Shown here: in pieces, positions 18,150-26,515 of the stretch
Position numbering within the stretch: the first letter of the stretch is position 1
Layout of the letters: each line of letters begins with the position of its first letter
NCBI RefSeq assembly: GCF_000821085.1
Contig: NZ_CCXR01000001.1
Location: forward strand, 434,001-498,000
Direction: 5' to 3'
DNA length: 64,000 nucleotides
DNA from: Bacillus sp. B-jedd
GTDB taxonomy: Bacteria; Bacillota; Bacilli; Bacillales; Cytobacillaceae
Made by a program: the position numbers and the translations under genes
Notes under the pieces: model-generated
What the model was told of the DNA's origin: nothing
Database searches by the model: none
What the model saw: only the letters and a program-made list of their open reading frames with translations

Positions 18150-19391
18150 CTATTTTGCAAAAAAGACAATCGATTCGACATTCCTGATTAGCGGCTTGGC
18201 TTCGCTGCCGTCCGGTTTTGCCAGCCAAACGGTCCTGTTAAGGTCAATGATCGATTTCCCTCTAAGCCATGCAATCCTGTCAATTGATTTTACATATTGG
18301 GGAGAATAGTCCCCCAATCCTTTCGGGGGGTTACTCATTCTTTTCTGCTTATTCATTGAGATTTCAATGGTATATAGAGATGGGAGTGGCTGCTTGCTGA
18401 AGTCGTTTGTCCATTCCTGTTCCTTAAGCCGGGAGACAACGAGTGAGTTGTCTGAAATCCAGTCAAAATAGAAGTCAGCATAATTCGGCGGCGTTAGTGT
18501 CCCTGACGCGGGCATTTCTTTGACCTTTACATCCTTATTCTTAAATCCGAATACAATTCTGCCCCCGCCCGCTATGTAGGCGAGTGTATCGGAGGAAGGT
18601 GCCCATTTCGGTTCGCTGACATCAAGAATGACTTCGTCGAGCACTTCAAAACTTTTTCCATTGCTGCCGATCACGCAAGCCATATTGCTGTCCATCGACC
18701 ACGAGGCGGTGGGGGAAACAATGAAAGAAATCCACTTCCCACTGGGGGAGTAGGTCAGTTTCTCGGCATTCACAGCAATTAGCTTGTTTTCTTTTGTTGT
18801 TCCAATTTCCCTGGGCAACGTAAAAAATGGTTCGACACCGCCAAATAGTGGAACCTTGCTGTACTGGTCATCGACTCTTTTCGTAAATAAAGTAGCGCTC
18901 CACCAGCCATCCGGACGCAGTGTACCGGGCGCCGAAAGAAGGAAGCCCTTCCCATTCGGAAACCAGGCGAAATCGCCGACCCCTGTGGCAATGTTAAAAA
19001 AACCATCCAGGTCCGAAATATCCAAAATGCCCTGTGCGTTAAAGGCAACAACATTTTTGTGTGGCGCCCAGGCAGGAGAATAGCCGTCATGAAAAAGTTT
19101 TTTCTTTTCGCCAGTTGCAACGGTATAAACCCAGACCTCCGATTGCTCTTCATCTTTCGTAAACTGGGAAGGAACGCTCAGTTGATACACAAGCATTTTG
19201 CCGTCACTGGACCACTTTGGCTTCCAATTGATTCTGCCGGCTGAACTTATCTGTTTTTCCTGCCCATTACTGTAAAGCCAAAGGTTGCCGTCTCGGATAA
19301 ACGCCGCCATCATTGGTTGCCTGGGTGCAGCAGAACCAATGGACGGGTAAATCAGAAATATGGCTAAAACCAGTAGGAATATCTTCTTCAT
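18150..19391 (-). CDS. Secreted TolB-like beta-propeller protein
   Basis: A 413-residue protein with a signal peptide (MKKIFLLVLAIFLIYPSIGSA). WD40/TolB-like beta-propeller repeats follow, each with a WSPDG-like turn: PKWSSDGKMLVYQ, PAWAPHKNVVAF, FAWFPNGKGFLLS, LTYSPSGKWISF and PKWAPSSDTLAYI. A good ribosome site (AAGGAGTGG) precedes the ATG. It probably acts outside the membrane as a binding scaffold; no catalytic motif is visible. It is divergent from hutH. Confidence 0.8.
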   Translation of the reverse strand: MKKIFLLVLAIFLIYPSIGSAAPRQPMMAAFIRDGNLWLYSNGQEKQISSAGRINWKPKWSSDGKMLVYQLSVPSQFTKDEEQSEVWVYTVATGEKKKLFHDGYSPAWAPHKNVVAFNAQGILDISDLDGFFNIATGVGDFAWFPNGKGFLLSAPGTLRPDGWWSATLFTKRVDDQYSKVPLFGGVEPFFTLPREIGTTKENKLIAVNAEKLTYSPSGKWISFIVSPTASWSMDSNMACVIGSNGKSFEVLDEVILDVSEPKWAPSSDTLAYIAGGGRIVFGFKNKDVKVKEMPASGTLTPPNYADFYFDWISDNSLVVSRLKEQEWTNDFSKQPLPSLYTIEISMNKQKRMSNPPKGLGDYSPQYVKSIDRIAWLRGKSIIDLNRTVWLAKPDGSEAKPLIRNVESIVFFAK

Positions 19392-19503
19392 CTAAACCAC
19401 TCCTTTACATTCCGTATTTGTAACATCTTCCTTGAGGAAACTTTTATGTAAAGTGTTGGAGAGCTTTTTTGCAAAATAAAAAACATGTCTATTAATTCCT
19501 CCA

Positions 19504-19533
19504 TTGACACCCTGTCAGTCCAAAGCATACAAT
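19504..19533 (+). promoter_or_regulatory. SigA-type promoter of hutH
   Basis: TTGACA and TACAAT are separated by 18 bases. Transcription would start near 19540 and give a roughly 150-base leader before hutH. Confidence 0.65.
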
Positions 19534-19576
19534 GAAGGTAATTATCGTTATTTTCTGATAAACGAGAGTGATTATA

Positions 19577-19630
19577 ATGAAAATAAAACATTGCGCAGGC
19601 ATATACAGAAGGCTGGACTCCAAATCTTAA
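19577..19630 (+). CDS. Putative hut leader peptide, 17 residues
   Basis: A short frame, MKIKHCAGIYRRLDSKS, has a ribosome-site-like GAGAGTGA seven bases upstream and a stop codon in the loop of the hutH leader terminator. Its last codons run through the 5' arm of that hairpin, so a translating ribosome would prevent the stem from forming. It contains a single His codon. Whether it is translated is unproven. Confidence 0.4.
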   Translation: MKIKHCAGIYRRLDSKS

Positions 19631-19657
19631 CCGGTTTGGGAGTCCAGCCTTTTTCTT
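19609..19657 (+). terminator. Intrinsic terminator in the hutH leader (attenuator)
   Basis: A perfect 12-base stem, AGGCTGGACTCC with GGAGTCCAGCCT, is followed by TTTTTCTTTAT. It lies between the promoter and hutH, so readthrough is needed for hutH expression. In B. subtilis the hut terminator is controlled by HutP; no hutP gene lies beside it here. Confidence 0.8.
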
Positions 19658-19687
19658 TATCCTGCTAAATTGGTAGAGGTGAGAATG

Positions 19688-21205
19688 ATGATTACATTAA
19701 CTGGAAACACATTGACGCTGGCGGAGGTAAAAGAGGTCCTTTATAACGGCACTTACGTGAGCGCTTCAAAGGAAAGTATGGAAAAAGTGGTGAGGAGCAG
19801 ACAGGCCGTTGAAAGGATTGTTGACGAGAAAAAGGTTGTATACGGAATCAACACCGGTTTCGGCAAATTCAGTGACGTCCTCATTGATGCGGAGAATGTC
19901 CGCGACCTGCAGCTGAATCTGATTCGTTCGCACGCATGCGGGATTGGCGAGCCGTTCCCGGAGATTGTTTCGAAAGCGATGGTGCTGCTAAGGGCGAACG
20001 CTCTGCTGAAAGGATTCTCCGGTGTCCGTCCTGTCGTCATCGAGCGGCTGATGGATTTGGTCAACACCGATATCATCCCAGTCATCCCGCAACAAGGTTC
20101 GCTTGGCGCAAGCGGCGACCTCGCGCCATTGTCCCATCTTGCACTCGTGCTGATTGGGGAAGGGGAAGTGTTCTACAAGGGGCAGCGCATGGAAGCGGCC
20201 GCGGCACTCCACCAGGAAGGGATTTTGCCAATCACTCTTGAAGCAAAAGAGGGGCTGGCCCTTATTAACGGAACGCAGGCAATGACGGCGATGGGGGCGG
20301 TCGGCTATCTCGAAGCGGAACAGCTCGCCTTCCAAAGTGAACTGATTGCGAGCCTGACAATCGAGGGCTTGACCGGAATCATCGATGCGTTCGCTGATGA
20401 AATCCACCAGGCCAGGGGATATGCGCAGCAAATCGAAACTGCCGCCCGGATCCGGAATTACTTAAGGGACAGCCAGCTGACAACCTCACAGGGTGAACTT
20501 CGCGTCCAGGATGCCTATAGCATTCGCTGCATTCCGCAGGTGCACGGTGCATCTTGGCAGGCGCTCGATTATGTGCGCGAAAAGCTTGAAATCGAGCTGA
20601 ACGCGGCGACCGACAACCCGCTAATTTTCCATGACGGCGAGATGATCGTATCCGGCGGGAACTTCCATGGCCAGCCGATCGCATTTGCGATGGATTTCAT
20701 GAAAATCGCCGTGGCGGAGCTCGCCAATATTTCCGAGCGCCGTATCGAGCGGCTCGTCAACCCGCAGCTCAATGACCTGCCGCCGTTCTTGAGCCCACAA
20801 CCTGGTTTGCAATCCGGCGCGATGATCATGCAGTATGCTGCCGCTTCACTCGTATCTGAGAACAAAACACTTGCCCATCCAGCGAGCGTCGATTCCATTC
20901 CATCCTCCGCCAACCAGGAGGACCATGTTTCAATGGGAACTATCGCCGCGCGCCACGCCTGGCAAATTGTCCAAAATGTGCGGAGGGTGCTGGCAATTGA
21001 ACTAATTTGCGCCCTGCAGGCAGCCGAGTTCCGCGGAAAGGAAAAGCTCGCATCCGCGACCCGTCAGCTTTTTGAAGAAGCGAGGAACATCGTGCCAAGC
21101 ATCACCCACGACCGCATTTTCTCGAAAGATATCGAAGCCGCGGCAAAGTGGCTGAAAGAAATGGAACTAGCAGCAATCGCCTTGCCGAAAGAAGAGCAAG
21201 TTTAA
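19688..21205 (+). CDS. hutH: Histidine ammonia-lyase
   Basis: A 505-residue HAL. It converts L-histidine to urocanate and ammonia, the first step of histidine degradation. The MIO cofactor is made from Ala-Ser-Gly at residues 141-143 ([19 protein letters not shown] region). Further conserved motifs are [33 protein letters not shown] and the C-terminal [10 protein letters not shown]. The MITLTGNTL start at 19688 aligns with B. subtilis HutH. The other hut genes (hutU, hutI, hutG, hutM) are not adjacent. A terminator follows. Confidence 0.96.
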   Translation: MITLTGNTLTLAEVKEVLYNGTYVSASKESMEKVVRSRQAVERIVDEKKVVYGINTGFGKFSDVLIDAENVRDLQLNLIRSHACGIGEPFPEIVSKAMVLLRANALLKGFSGVRPVVIERLMDLVNTDIIPVIPQQGSLGASGDLAPLSHLALVLIGEGEVFYKGQRMEAAAALHQEGILPITLEAKEGLALINGTQAMTAMGAVGYLEAEQLAFQSELIASLTIEGLTGIIDAFADEIHQARGYAQQIETAARIRNYLRDSQLTTSQGELRVQDAYSIRCIPQVHGASWQALDYVREKLEIELNAATDNPLIFHDGEMIVSGGNFHGQPIAFAMDFMKIAVAELANISERRIERLVNPQLNDLPPFLSPQPGLQSGAMIMQYAAASLVSENKTLAHPASVDSIPSSANQEDHVSMGTIAARHAWQIVQNVRRVLAIELICALQAAEFRGKEKLASATRQLFEEARNIVPSITHDRIFSKDIEAAAKWLKEMELAAIALPKEEQV

Positions 21206-21219
21206 TTTTGCAAAAGAAA

Positions 21220-21258
21220 AAGCGGTTCGCCATACTTGATGGCTGAACCGCTTTTCTT
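21220..21258 (+). terminator. Terminator of hutH
   Basis: AAGCGGTTCGCCAT pairs with ATGGCTGAACCGCTT, followed by TTCTTCTTT. Confidence 0.8.
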
Positions 21259-21263
21259 CTTTA

Positions 21264-21640
21264 GTAAATCGAATTGGATAATAAACCTTGGAAATTGGAT
21301 AATACACCTTGGAATTTGGATAATAAACTTTCCAAAGTGGATAATAAACTCCCCGAATTGGATAACAAACTCCTCAAATTGGATAATAAACCTGCGAATC
21401 GCGCATAACCCTCGTGATCTGGAGCATAACCCCTGGGAATTGGCGCATATACCTCGGGATCCGGCGCATAACCCTCGGAATCTGGCGCATAACCTTCGGG
21501 ATTCGGCGCATAACCCTCGGAATGTGGCTCATAACCCTCGGGATTTAGCGCATAAATCCGGGATTTGGCGCATAACCCCTGGAATCCGGCGCATATACCT
21601 CGAGAACCGGCGCATAAACCTCAGGATTCGCTATAAACCC
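21264..21640. repeat. Tandem array D, about 21-base period
   Basis: Roughly 17 short units. The first six contain TTGGATAATAAAC and later ones GGCGCATAACCCTCGG; the switch between types is near 21390. Spacing varies from 20 to 22 bases, so the long open frame across it (Asn-Pro-Arg-rich) is an artefact. No gene lies here. Confidence 0.85.
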
Positions 21641-21661
21641 GCCTCATTAATCCACCAAACC

Positions 21662-21835
21662 TCAGTGGAACCGATTCCCGTCCCCGCGCTCAACCCGGTT
21701 TTTAAATGCTTCCCTGACAACGAGGAATTCCTCATCGCCAATTGCTTCCTTTGTATGCTTTTCGGTTAAGCTATCCTTTGGAAATTCACCTGGATGGCCT
21801 TTCTTTTTATGGTCAAAATTTTTCCCGCGGCTCAT
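21662..21835 (-). CDS. Small basic hydrophilic protein, 57 residues
   Basis: It begins MSRGKNFDHKKKGHPGEFPK and is strongly charged throughout with no hydrophobic segment. AAAGGGG lies upstream of the ATG at 21835. It resembles the size and composition of small Bacillus spore-core or nucleoid-associated proteins, but I do not recognise the family. Confidence 0.6.
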   Translation of the reverse strand: MSRGKNFDHKKKGHPGEFPKDSLTEKHTKEAIGDEEFLVVREAFKNRVERGDGNRFH

Positions 21836-22074
21836 ATTCGCACCCCTTTCGGCAAAATCATGCAATGTTTCTAGTTTGGCCGAAATGGCGGTTGATTATG
21901 AACACATAAAGATGAAGGAACGAAATTAAAAAGTGACTATTTTGCACAAATTGCGAATCGATTCTAAAAACGGTGGATATTTCACTATGGAAAACAGTTT
22001 CATACGATGGAAATAGAAGTAAATGGTATAATTAAAAAGAAGAACTAGACTTGCCTTATAAAGGAGGAACTGGA

Positions 22075-22449
22075 ATGGACTATTTTCAGATTATTTCCGA
22101 AGATCGTATTAAAAAGGCATATAAGGATGGGGAATTCACGAATTTGCCAGGGTACGGAAAACCGCTGCCGCCTGATGAACTGGCGAATCTCCCTGAGGAA
22201 ATCCGGATGGCTTACCGGATTCTGAAAAACGGCGGCTATACTGAGGAAGCAACAAAGCTTCGCCAGGAAATCGTTTCGATTGAAAACGTGATCGCTGAAA
22301 GTACCGACGATGCGGAGCTTGCTGACATGCGAAAAAAACTGAACCAAAAGCTGCTCCGTTACAACAGCATCATGTCTAAGCGCGGGGCCAAGACCAATTC
22401 CTCCGTTTTTAAAAATTACGGCCAAAAAGTAATCAAAAAACTGACATAA
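22075..22449 (+). CDS. DUF1992 (DnaJ-subfamily-C28-like) protein
   Basis: A 124-residue protein with the DUF1992 signature: DRIKKAYKDGEFTNLPGYGK followed by PPDE and RMAYRILKNGGY. A strong ribosome site (AAGGAGG) sets the start at 22075. Function of this family in bacteria is unknown; it is cytoplasmic and helical. The gene is monocistronic. Confidence 0.85.
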   Translation: MDYFQIISEDRIKKAYKDGEFTNLPGYGKPLPPDELANLPEEIRMAYRILKNGGYTEEATKLRQEIVSIENVIAESTDDAELADMRKKLNQKLLRYNSIMSKRGAKTNSSVFKNYGQKVIKKLT

Positions 22450-22478
22450 AAAAGGGCTGGCTCTGCCGGCCGGTCCCC
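22448..22478 (-). terminator. Terminator of the 53-residue gene
   Basis: A GC-rich hairpin (GGGACCGGCC with GGCTGGCTCT region) is followed on the minus strand by TTTTTT. Confidence 0.6.
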
Positions 22479-22639
22479 TAATCTTTAACAGTCTTCTCTT
22501 GTGCATTACTCCCGCATTCGGCGGCAGGCCCCTCTTCAGTCTCGGCAACCGCCGGACTGCACAACCGGTCTAGCCAAAATCCGAAGAAAATCATAAAAGC
22601 AATTGGAATCGTATAATTTAAAATATGAACAGCCGTCAA
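22478..22639 (-). CDS. Small membrane protein, 53 residues
   Basis: A TTG-started frame behind GGAGGAGGG. One hydrophobic helix (YTIPIAFMIFFGFWL) is followed by a polar, acidic tail with two Cys and the ending QEKTVKD. Its terminator follows directly. I do not recognise a family. The strong ribosome site and tight terminator support it as a real gene despite its size. Confidence 0.55.
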   Translation of the reverse strand: MTAVHILNYTIPIAFMIFFGFWLDRLCSPAVAETEEGPAAECGSNAQEKTVKD

Positions 22640-22754
22640 CCGAAACCCTCCTCCATAGTGGAATGGGATTTTGCAATATTAATATGGTATTAATAGTATA
22701 TGCAAAATCGACTGAATATTCAATCTAAAGCCGGATAAACTTTACACAAATTAG

Positions 22755-22890
22755 GAAGTATGGTGATAGAAGAGGAAGGCACCGAGCCTCCTGCGGGATT
22801 TAGCGGTAAGATGGAGAGACAACTGGCGACAAGCGCCTAGGACGTTCACCTGGCGACCCGCTGAAAAGCGAAAGTTCTGAAGGGCAAATC
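22755..22890 (+). repeat. Degenerate copy of a Bacillaceae dispersed hairpin repeat
   Basis: The segment has CTCCTGCGGGAT, AGCGG, GGAGAGACA, CGCCTAGGACG and AAAGCGAAAGTTC in the same order as the better copies at 36072 and 42043, but is worn. Apart from it, 22640-23257 shows no gene; the open frames there have no ribosome sites. Confidence 0.55.
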
Positions 22891-23257
22891 AGCGAAGATT
22901 CACCTTGTAAAGAAAGTCTCTAGTTCAATTTATAATTAAAAAGCTATATTCTTCCTCAAACCAACTATTATTTCAATATATTTCCCAACTTTTCTACAGA
23001 CCAATCGACAAAATCCCTAATAAAAAGTGGAGGAAAAGGTCTAGAAAATTGATTATTTTTATATTAGTAGAATATTCAGAAATTAACTTGTAGTTTTTTG
23101 TATGTAATTGGAAAAATAAAGTTTGGTTTTCGATTTCATTTCAGACAAAAACCAACACCCTACCACTAAAGAACTATCTATAATAGTCCTATAGCTACTA
23201 CTTAAGTATTGTGTCCATGGTAAATAAAGAAAAGACATCCTGAACTTGCTTAAGTAA

Positions 23258-23370
23258 CATAATACAGAAAAAGGCAAACCTCCTGAAAGGGAGGGACGCA
23301 AAGCTTCAGGTCTAAAGCAGGGAGTAATCGATGCGATGACGGCTGGGCTGCCTGGAATACGAATCGTATT
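23258..23370 (+). promoter_or_regulatory. Cyclic-di-GMP-I (GEMM-I) riboswitch upstream of sinI
   Basis: The hallmark elements occur in order. GGCAAACC (23273-23280) is followed by a stem closed by a GAAA tetraloop (CCTCCT-GAAA-GGGAGG), then the nearly invariant GGGACGCAAAGC (23293-23304), TCTAAAGC, and the second-stem closing part GATGACGGCTGGGCTGCC (ending 23353). Beyond the aptamer, AATAC and GTATT (23356-23370) can form a small hairpin just before the ribosome site AGGGGTGA. An upstream AATAC at 23261 could compete for GTATT, which suggests control of translation start. Class identity is confident; the on/off sense is not known. Confidence 0.88.
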
Positions 23371-23384
23371 TTAGGGGTGAGATA

Positions 23385-23534
23385 GTGGCAATTGCTGAAA
23401 GAAGCTGTGAGAACTTGGATCAGGAATGGATGGCGCTTATCATGGAGGCGAAAGAGATAGGGTTGGGTACAGACCTTGTAAGAGAATTTTTGAAAAAGAA
23501 TGACCAGCCAGCATTGCAAATAATAGCAAAATAA
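23385..23534 (+). CDS. sinI: SinI-like anti-repressor, 49 residues
   Basis: A GTG-started short gene (GTG 4-5 bases after AGGGGTGA). The core LDQEWMALIMEAKEIGLG and LVREFLKKN is the SinI dimerisation helix-hook, which binds the matching domain of SinR and takes it off DNA. It is directly downstream of the c-di-GMP riboswitch and convergent with sinR, unlike B. subtilis, where sinI and sinR are in tandem. A bidirectional terminator separates the two. If functional it would tie c-di-GMP to the SinR switch for matrix and motility genes. Confidence 0.85.
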   Translation: MAIAERSCENLDQEWMALIMEAKEIGLGTDLVREFLKKNDQPALQIIAK

Positions 23535-23537
23535 AAA

Positions 23538-23575
23538 ACAATCCGGCGGGAACTCCTGCCGGATTACTTTTTTAA
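23538..23575. terminator. Bidirectional terminator between sinI and sinR
   Basis: AATCCGGCGGGA pairs with TCCTGCCGGATT, with A-rich sequence before it and TTTTTT after it. Confidence 0.85.
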
Positions 23576-23577
23576 AT

Positions 23578-23910
23578 CTACTTTTCATCGTTCGTCTGAT
23601 TCAACCGCCATCTATTAAATTCAAGAAACTCCTTGAATTGATCCTTAGACACTCCGGACTCCATGGCTTCTTTCACAAGATTAAGCCAATCGCTGTCCAA
23701 TTCATTCTCATCTGCCGCATCATGAATAAGATGGTCAATCGGAACATTCAGCACGGCAGAAATTTTCTCAAGGAATTGAATGGACGGATTTCGCTGCAAA
23801 TTCCGCTCCAGTGAACTAATATAAGATTTCGCGACCCCAGCCTGCTCAGCCAACTCTGAGAGCGACATCTTCCTTTCCAAACGCAACTTTTTAACGCGGT
23901 CACCGATCAT
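23578..23910 (-). CDS. sinR: SinR-like master regulator of biofilm formation
   Basis: A 110-residue XRE-type repressor. The N-terminal helix-turn-helix (MIGDRVKKLRLERKMSLSE; AEQAGVAKSYISSLERN; NPSIQFLEKISAVL) matches SinR closely. The C-terminal half has the SinI-like interaction segment (LDSDWLNLVKEAMESGVS, then FKEFLEFNRW). In B. subtilis it represses matrix operons and is relieved by SinI. It lies convergent to sinI. Length and domain order are normal. Confidence 0.93.
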   Translation of the reverse strand: MIGDRVKKLRLERKMSLSELAEQAGVAKSYISSLERNLQRNPSIQFLEKISAVLNVPIDHLIHDAADENELDSDWLNLVKEAMESGVSKDQFKEFLEFNRWRLNQTNDEK

Positions 23911-24033
23911 GATCCTTCACACACCTTGGTTTATATATCTTTCATTAATGATAACAAATAGAACATAAAAGTACCATACCAACAAATTAATTAACCGAAA
24001 TATCACACAATTCAACCTGTGGCTTTAGTCATA

Positions 24034-24059
24034 GTTTTATTTGCCGTCCAGGGGGGAAT
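24034..24059 (+). promoter_or_regulatory. Candidate SigB promoter of yfkM
   Basis: GTTTTA and GGGAAT are 14 bases apart, close to the SigB consensus, about 50 bases before the yfkM start. YfkM is a general-stress protein in B. subtilis. Confidence 0.6.
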
Positions 24060-24107
24060 GAGATAAACGGATGATAAATCGATAACCTTATAAAGGAGCT
24101 GCTGAAA

Positions 24108-24626
24108 ATGGCAAAGAAAATCGCATGCCTGATTACTTCCATGTTCGAGGACTCCGAATTCACCGATCCTGCAAAAGCCTTCGTTGAAGCGGGCCACGAA
24201 GTCCTGACAATCGGACCCGAAAAAGGGAAGGAAATTGAAGGGAAACAGGGAGAAGCCACCATCACAATCGACTACAGCATTGATGAAGTAAACCCGAAAC
24301 AGTATGAAGCTTTATTTTTGCCAGGGGGATTCTCGCCTGATATCCTCCGTGCTGATGACCGATTCGTGGAATTCTCGAAACATTTCATGGATGAAAAAAA
24401 GCCCGTCTTCGCCATCTGCCACGGCCCACAACTGCTTATCACAGCCAAATCACTCGACGGCCGCAATGTCACCGGCTACAAATCCATTAAAGTCGACCTT
24501 GAAAACGCGGGTGCCACATATAAAGATGAAGAAGTCGTCGTCTGCGGCGACCAGCTCGTCACAAGCCGCACTCCCGACGACATCCCAGCTTTTATCCGCG
24601 AATCCACTAATCTCCTTGAGGCTTAA
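24108..24626 (+). CDS. yfkM: DJ-1/PfpI family general stress protein (YfkM-like)
   Basis: A 172-residue class I glutamine-amidotransferase-like protein. The nucleophile elbow is AICHGPQLL with Cys near residue 104, and LPGGFSPDILR supplies the acid/glycine motif. PfpI-type members act as proteases, glyoxalases or deglycases; the actual reaction here is open. AAAGGAG precedes the start. A SigB-like promoter agrees with its known relative, general stress protein 18. Confidence 0.9.
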   Translation: MAKKIACLITSMFEDSEFTDPAKAFVEAGHEVLTIGPEKGKEIEGKQGEATITIDYSIDEVNPKQYEALFLPGGFSPDILRADDRFVEFSKHFMDEKKPVFAICHGPQLLITAKSLDGRNVTGYKSIKVDLENAGATYKDEEVVVCGDQLVTSRTPDDIPAFIRESTNLLEA

Positions 24627-24650
24627 GAGCCCCCGGGCAAAATGAACCAA

Positions 24651-24692
24651 GCCAGAGGCTGTTACCGGCAACCGTCCGACACAGCCTTTTTG
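24651..24692 (+). terminator. Terminator after yfkM
   Basis: AGGCTGTTAC and GACACAGCCT form an 8-base interrupted stem, followed by TTTTTG. Confidence 0.6.
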
Positions 24693-24890
24693 CTGTTCAC
24701 GAAAGGCATCTATCCTAGCTCATGGATAACCGGATAAATAGCAAAACCGTCCGAAAAAAAGCATTCCTGCCCGCCGGAAAACGAGCCGCTTTAAAAATCA
24801 GGAAAAGAACGATACTATTAGAATGGCAGCATTTCATCTGAGATGCATATAGTAAACGAAATATAACTTTTGCGAAAAGGCGGGAAATGC

Positions 24891-25640
24891 ATGATAGTCC
24901 TCAAATCACCAAGGGAAATCGCCATGATGAAGAAGGCGGGCGAAGTTCTGGCGGCTTGCCACCGGGAAATTTCCAGCATGATGAAACCTGGCATCACTAC
25001 CTGGGAAATCGACCAGTTCACCGAAGAGTTTTTGAAAAAGCACGGAGCCACACCGGAACAGAAGGGCTACCGGGGGTATGAATATGCAACGTGCGCAAGC
25101 ATAAATGACGAAGTATGCCACGGCTTCCCGCGGAAAGAGCCATTGAATGATGGCGATATCGTCACGATTGACATGGTCGTCAATCTGAATGGTGCCCTGG
25201 CCGATTCTGCCTGGACATATACCGTCGGCAATGTGAGTCCGGAGGTTCAGAAGCTGCTTGATGTAACGAAGGAATCGCTTTATAAAGGAATAGAACAGTC
25301 GGTCGTTGGCGCGCGGATTGGCGACATCGGCCATGCAATCCAGCAGTACGTCGAGGGCGAGGGCTTTTCTGTAGTCCGCGACTTCATTGGACATGGCATT
25401 GGATCGGTGATTCACGAAAAACCGGATGTCCCGCACTTCGGGCTTGCCGGGAAAGGCGCCCGTCTGAAGGAAGGCATGGTTTTCACGATTGAGCCGATGG
25501 TCAATATGGGCTTATGGCCAACCAAAATGGACGATAACGGCTGGACCGCCAGAACCGTCGACGGCACCTACTCCGCCCAATATGAACACACGATTGCCAT
25601 CACAAAAGACGGCCCGGTTATCCTCACGAGCCAGGAATAA
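24891..25640 (+). CDS. map: Type I methionine aminopeptidase (YflG-like paralogue)
   Basis: A 249-residue MetAP without N-terminal extension. Metal ligands can be placed: two Asp in VTIDMVVNLNGALADSAW, His in GHGIGSVIHE, Glu in FTIEPMV and Glu in QYEHTIAI. It removes the initiator Met from new proteins. The start at 24891 (MIVLKSPREIAMM) follows AAAGGCGGGA. It is not in the ribosomal-protein operon context of the main map gene, so it is most likely the second paralogue, as YflG is in B. subtilis. The gene is followed by repeat array E. Confidence 0.92.
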   Translation: MIVLKSPREIAMMKKAGEVLAACHREISSMMKPGITTWEIDQFTEEFLKKHGATPEQKGYRGYEYATCASINDEVCHGFPRKEPLNDGDIVTIDMVVNLNGALADSAWTYTVGNVSPEVQKLLDVTKESLYKGIEQSVVGARIGDIGHAIQQYVEGEGFSVVRDFIGHGIGSVIHEKPDVPHFGLAGKGARLKEGMVFTIEPMVNMGLWPTKMDDNGWTARTVDGTYSAQYEHTIAITKDGPVILTSQE

Positions 25641-25689
25641 GGTGGGGAGGGCGAACGGCTTGCCAGAGAATGATTGCCAAAGAGCCGGC

Positions 25690-25945
25690 TGTTTAGAGCC
25701 CGAAGGCCTGGCAGCTTTCAGCTGTTCGGTCACTAAGTGCTCGTTTAGAGCCCGAAGGCCCGTTAGCCGTCAGCTGTTCGGTCACTAAATGCTCGTTTAG
25801 AGCCCGAAGGCTTGGCATCCGTCAGCTGTTCGGTCACTAAGTGCTCGTTTAGAGCCCGAAGGCCTGGTCGCCGTCAGCTGTTCGGTCACTAAGTGCTCGT
25901 TTAGAGCCCGAAGGCCAGTCTGCCTGCACCTTTCCGGGCTCTAAG
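25690..25945. repeat. Tandem palindromic array E (TTTAGAGCCCGAAGG type), 52-base period
   Basis: Five copies of TTTAGAGCCCGAAGG start at about 25692, 25744, 25796, 25848 and 25900, exactly 52 apart, with GTTCGGTCACTAAGTGCTCG before each. TTCGG..CTAA pairs with TTTAG..CCCGAA. The core sequence is shared with array A although the two are 17 kb apart. Non-coding. Confidence 0.9.
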
Positions 25946-26000
25946 TGACTCATTAAATCAACGAAGCTGCCTTGAGCGGCCAGGCACTGGAGCGTAGGCA

Positions 26001-26033
26001 CAAAAAAAACGAACAGGCCCGGGCCTGTTCGCT
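26001..26033 (-). terminator. Terminator of the yfkK-like gene
   Basis: GCGAACAGGCCC pairs with GGGCCTGTTCG on the minus strand, followed by TTTTTTTTG. Confidence 0.85.
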
Positions 26034-26034
26034 G

Positions 26035-26259
26035 TTATTGCTTGCGGAGGCTGCCGAGTTCTTCGGCGAGCGCTTGCATTTCGCTAGTGGAAAAGTTGTT
26101 TTTTCGCATAACCATTTCATAAATTTCAACGAGTTCTTCATACATATTTTCATCGAAGTGGGACGGCTTGATCGCTCCCAGGTTCATGACCTTTAATTTT
26201 TCTTTTATTTTTTCAATCATATACTCGACGTTTTCAGCTGATTTGTTGGATAAGTCCAT
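26035..26259 (-). CDS. yfkK: DUF1128 protein (YfkK-like)
   Basis: A 74-residue helical, soluble protein beginning [20 protein letters not shown] and ending [16 protein letters not shown], which matches the DUF1128/YfkK family in length and ending. The start at 26259 follows GGAAGGGTG; the longer frame upstream has no support. Function is unknown. In B. subtilis yfkK lies in the same cluster as yfkM, yfkI and yfkH. Confidence 0.8.
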   Translation of the reverse strand: MDLSNKSAENVEYMIEKIKEKLKVMNLGAIKPSHFDENMYEELVEIYEMVMRKNNFSTSEMQALAEELGSLRKQ

Positions 26260-26428
26260 TGTGTTCACCCTTCCTGGATTCGTAGTATCATCTTTCCATG
26301 CCGATGGAAAAATGTCAACAGAGAAGGCGCCCGGTGACCGGCAGTTCACGGCTTAAGTTGGCCGGCAGAGCTTGAAGCTATATTTAAGATAGCGGCTTGC
26401 TCGCGAATGTTGTGCGGCTGGGCGCCAT

Positions 26429-26454
26429 GTTTGCTAAATCTTGAAACCGGGAAG
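26429..26454 (+). promoter_or_regulatory. Candidate SigB promoter of the yfkI-yfkH operon
   Basis: GTTTGC and GGGAAG are separated by 14 bases, about 60 bases before yfkI. The B. subtilis operon is in the general stress regulon, which makes the weak match more credible. Confidence 0.4.
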
Positions 26455-26515
26455 GATATTTACAGGAAATCGGGAAGACATTATAGGAAAACGTGTAGAA
26501 GAAGGAGAGATTCAG

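Noticed and set aside
19388..19591. 67-codon minus-strand frame upstream of the TolB-like gene
   Set aside because: No ribosome site, and it lies over the hutH promoter and leader.
21236..21769. 177-codon open frame rich in NPRDLAH and NWIIN repeats
   Set aside because: It is an artefact of array D and has no family or proper start; it also overlaps the hutH terminator and a small minus-strand gene.
23004..23010. ATCGACA, a near match to a Spo0A box upstream of sinI
   Set aside because: One mismatch in seven bases in AT-rich DNA is expected by chance, and it lies 380 bases from the gene.
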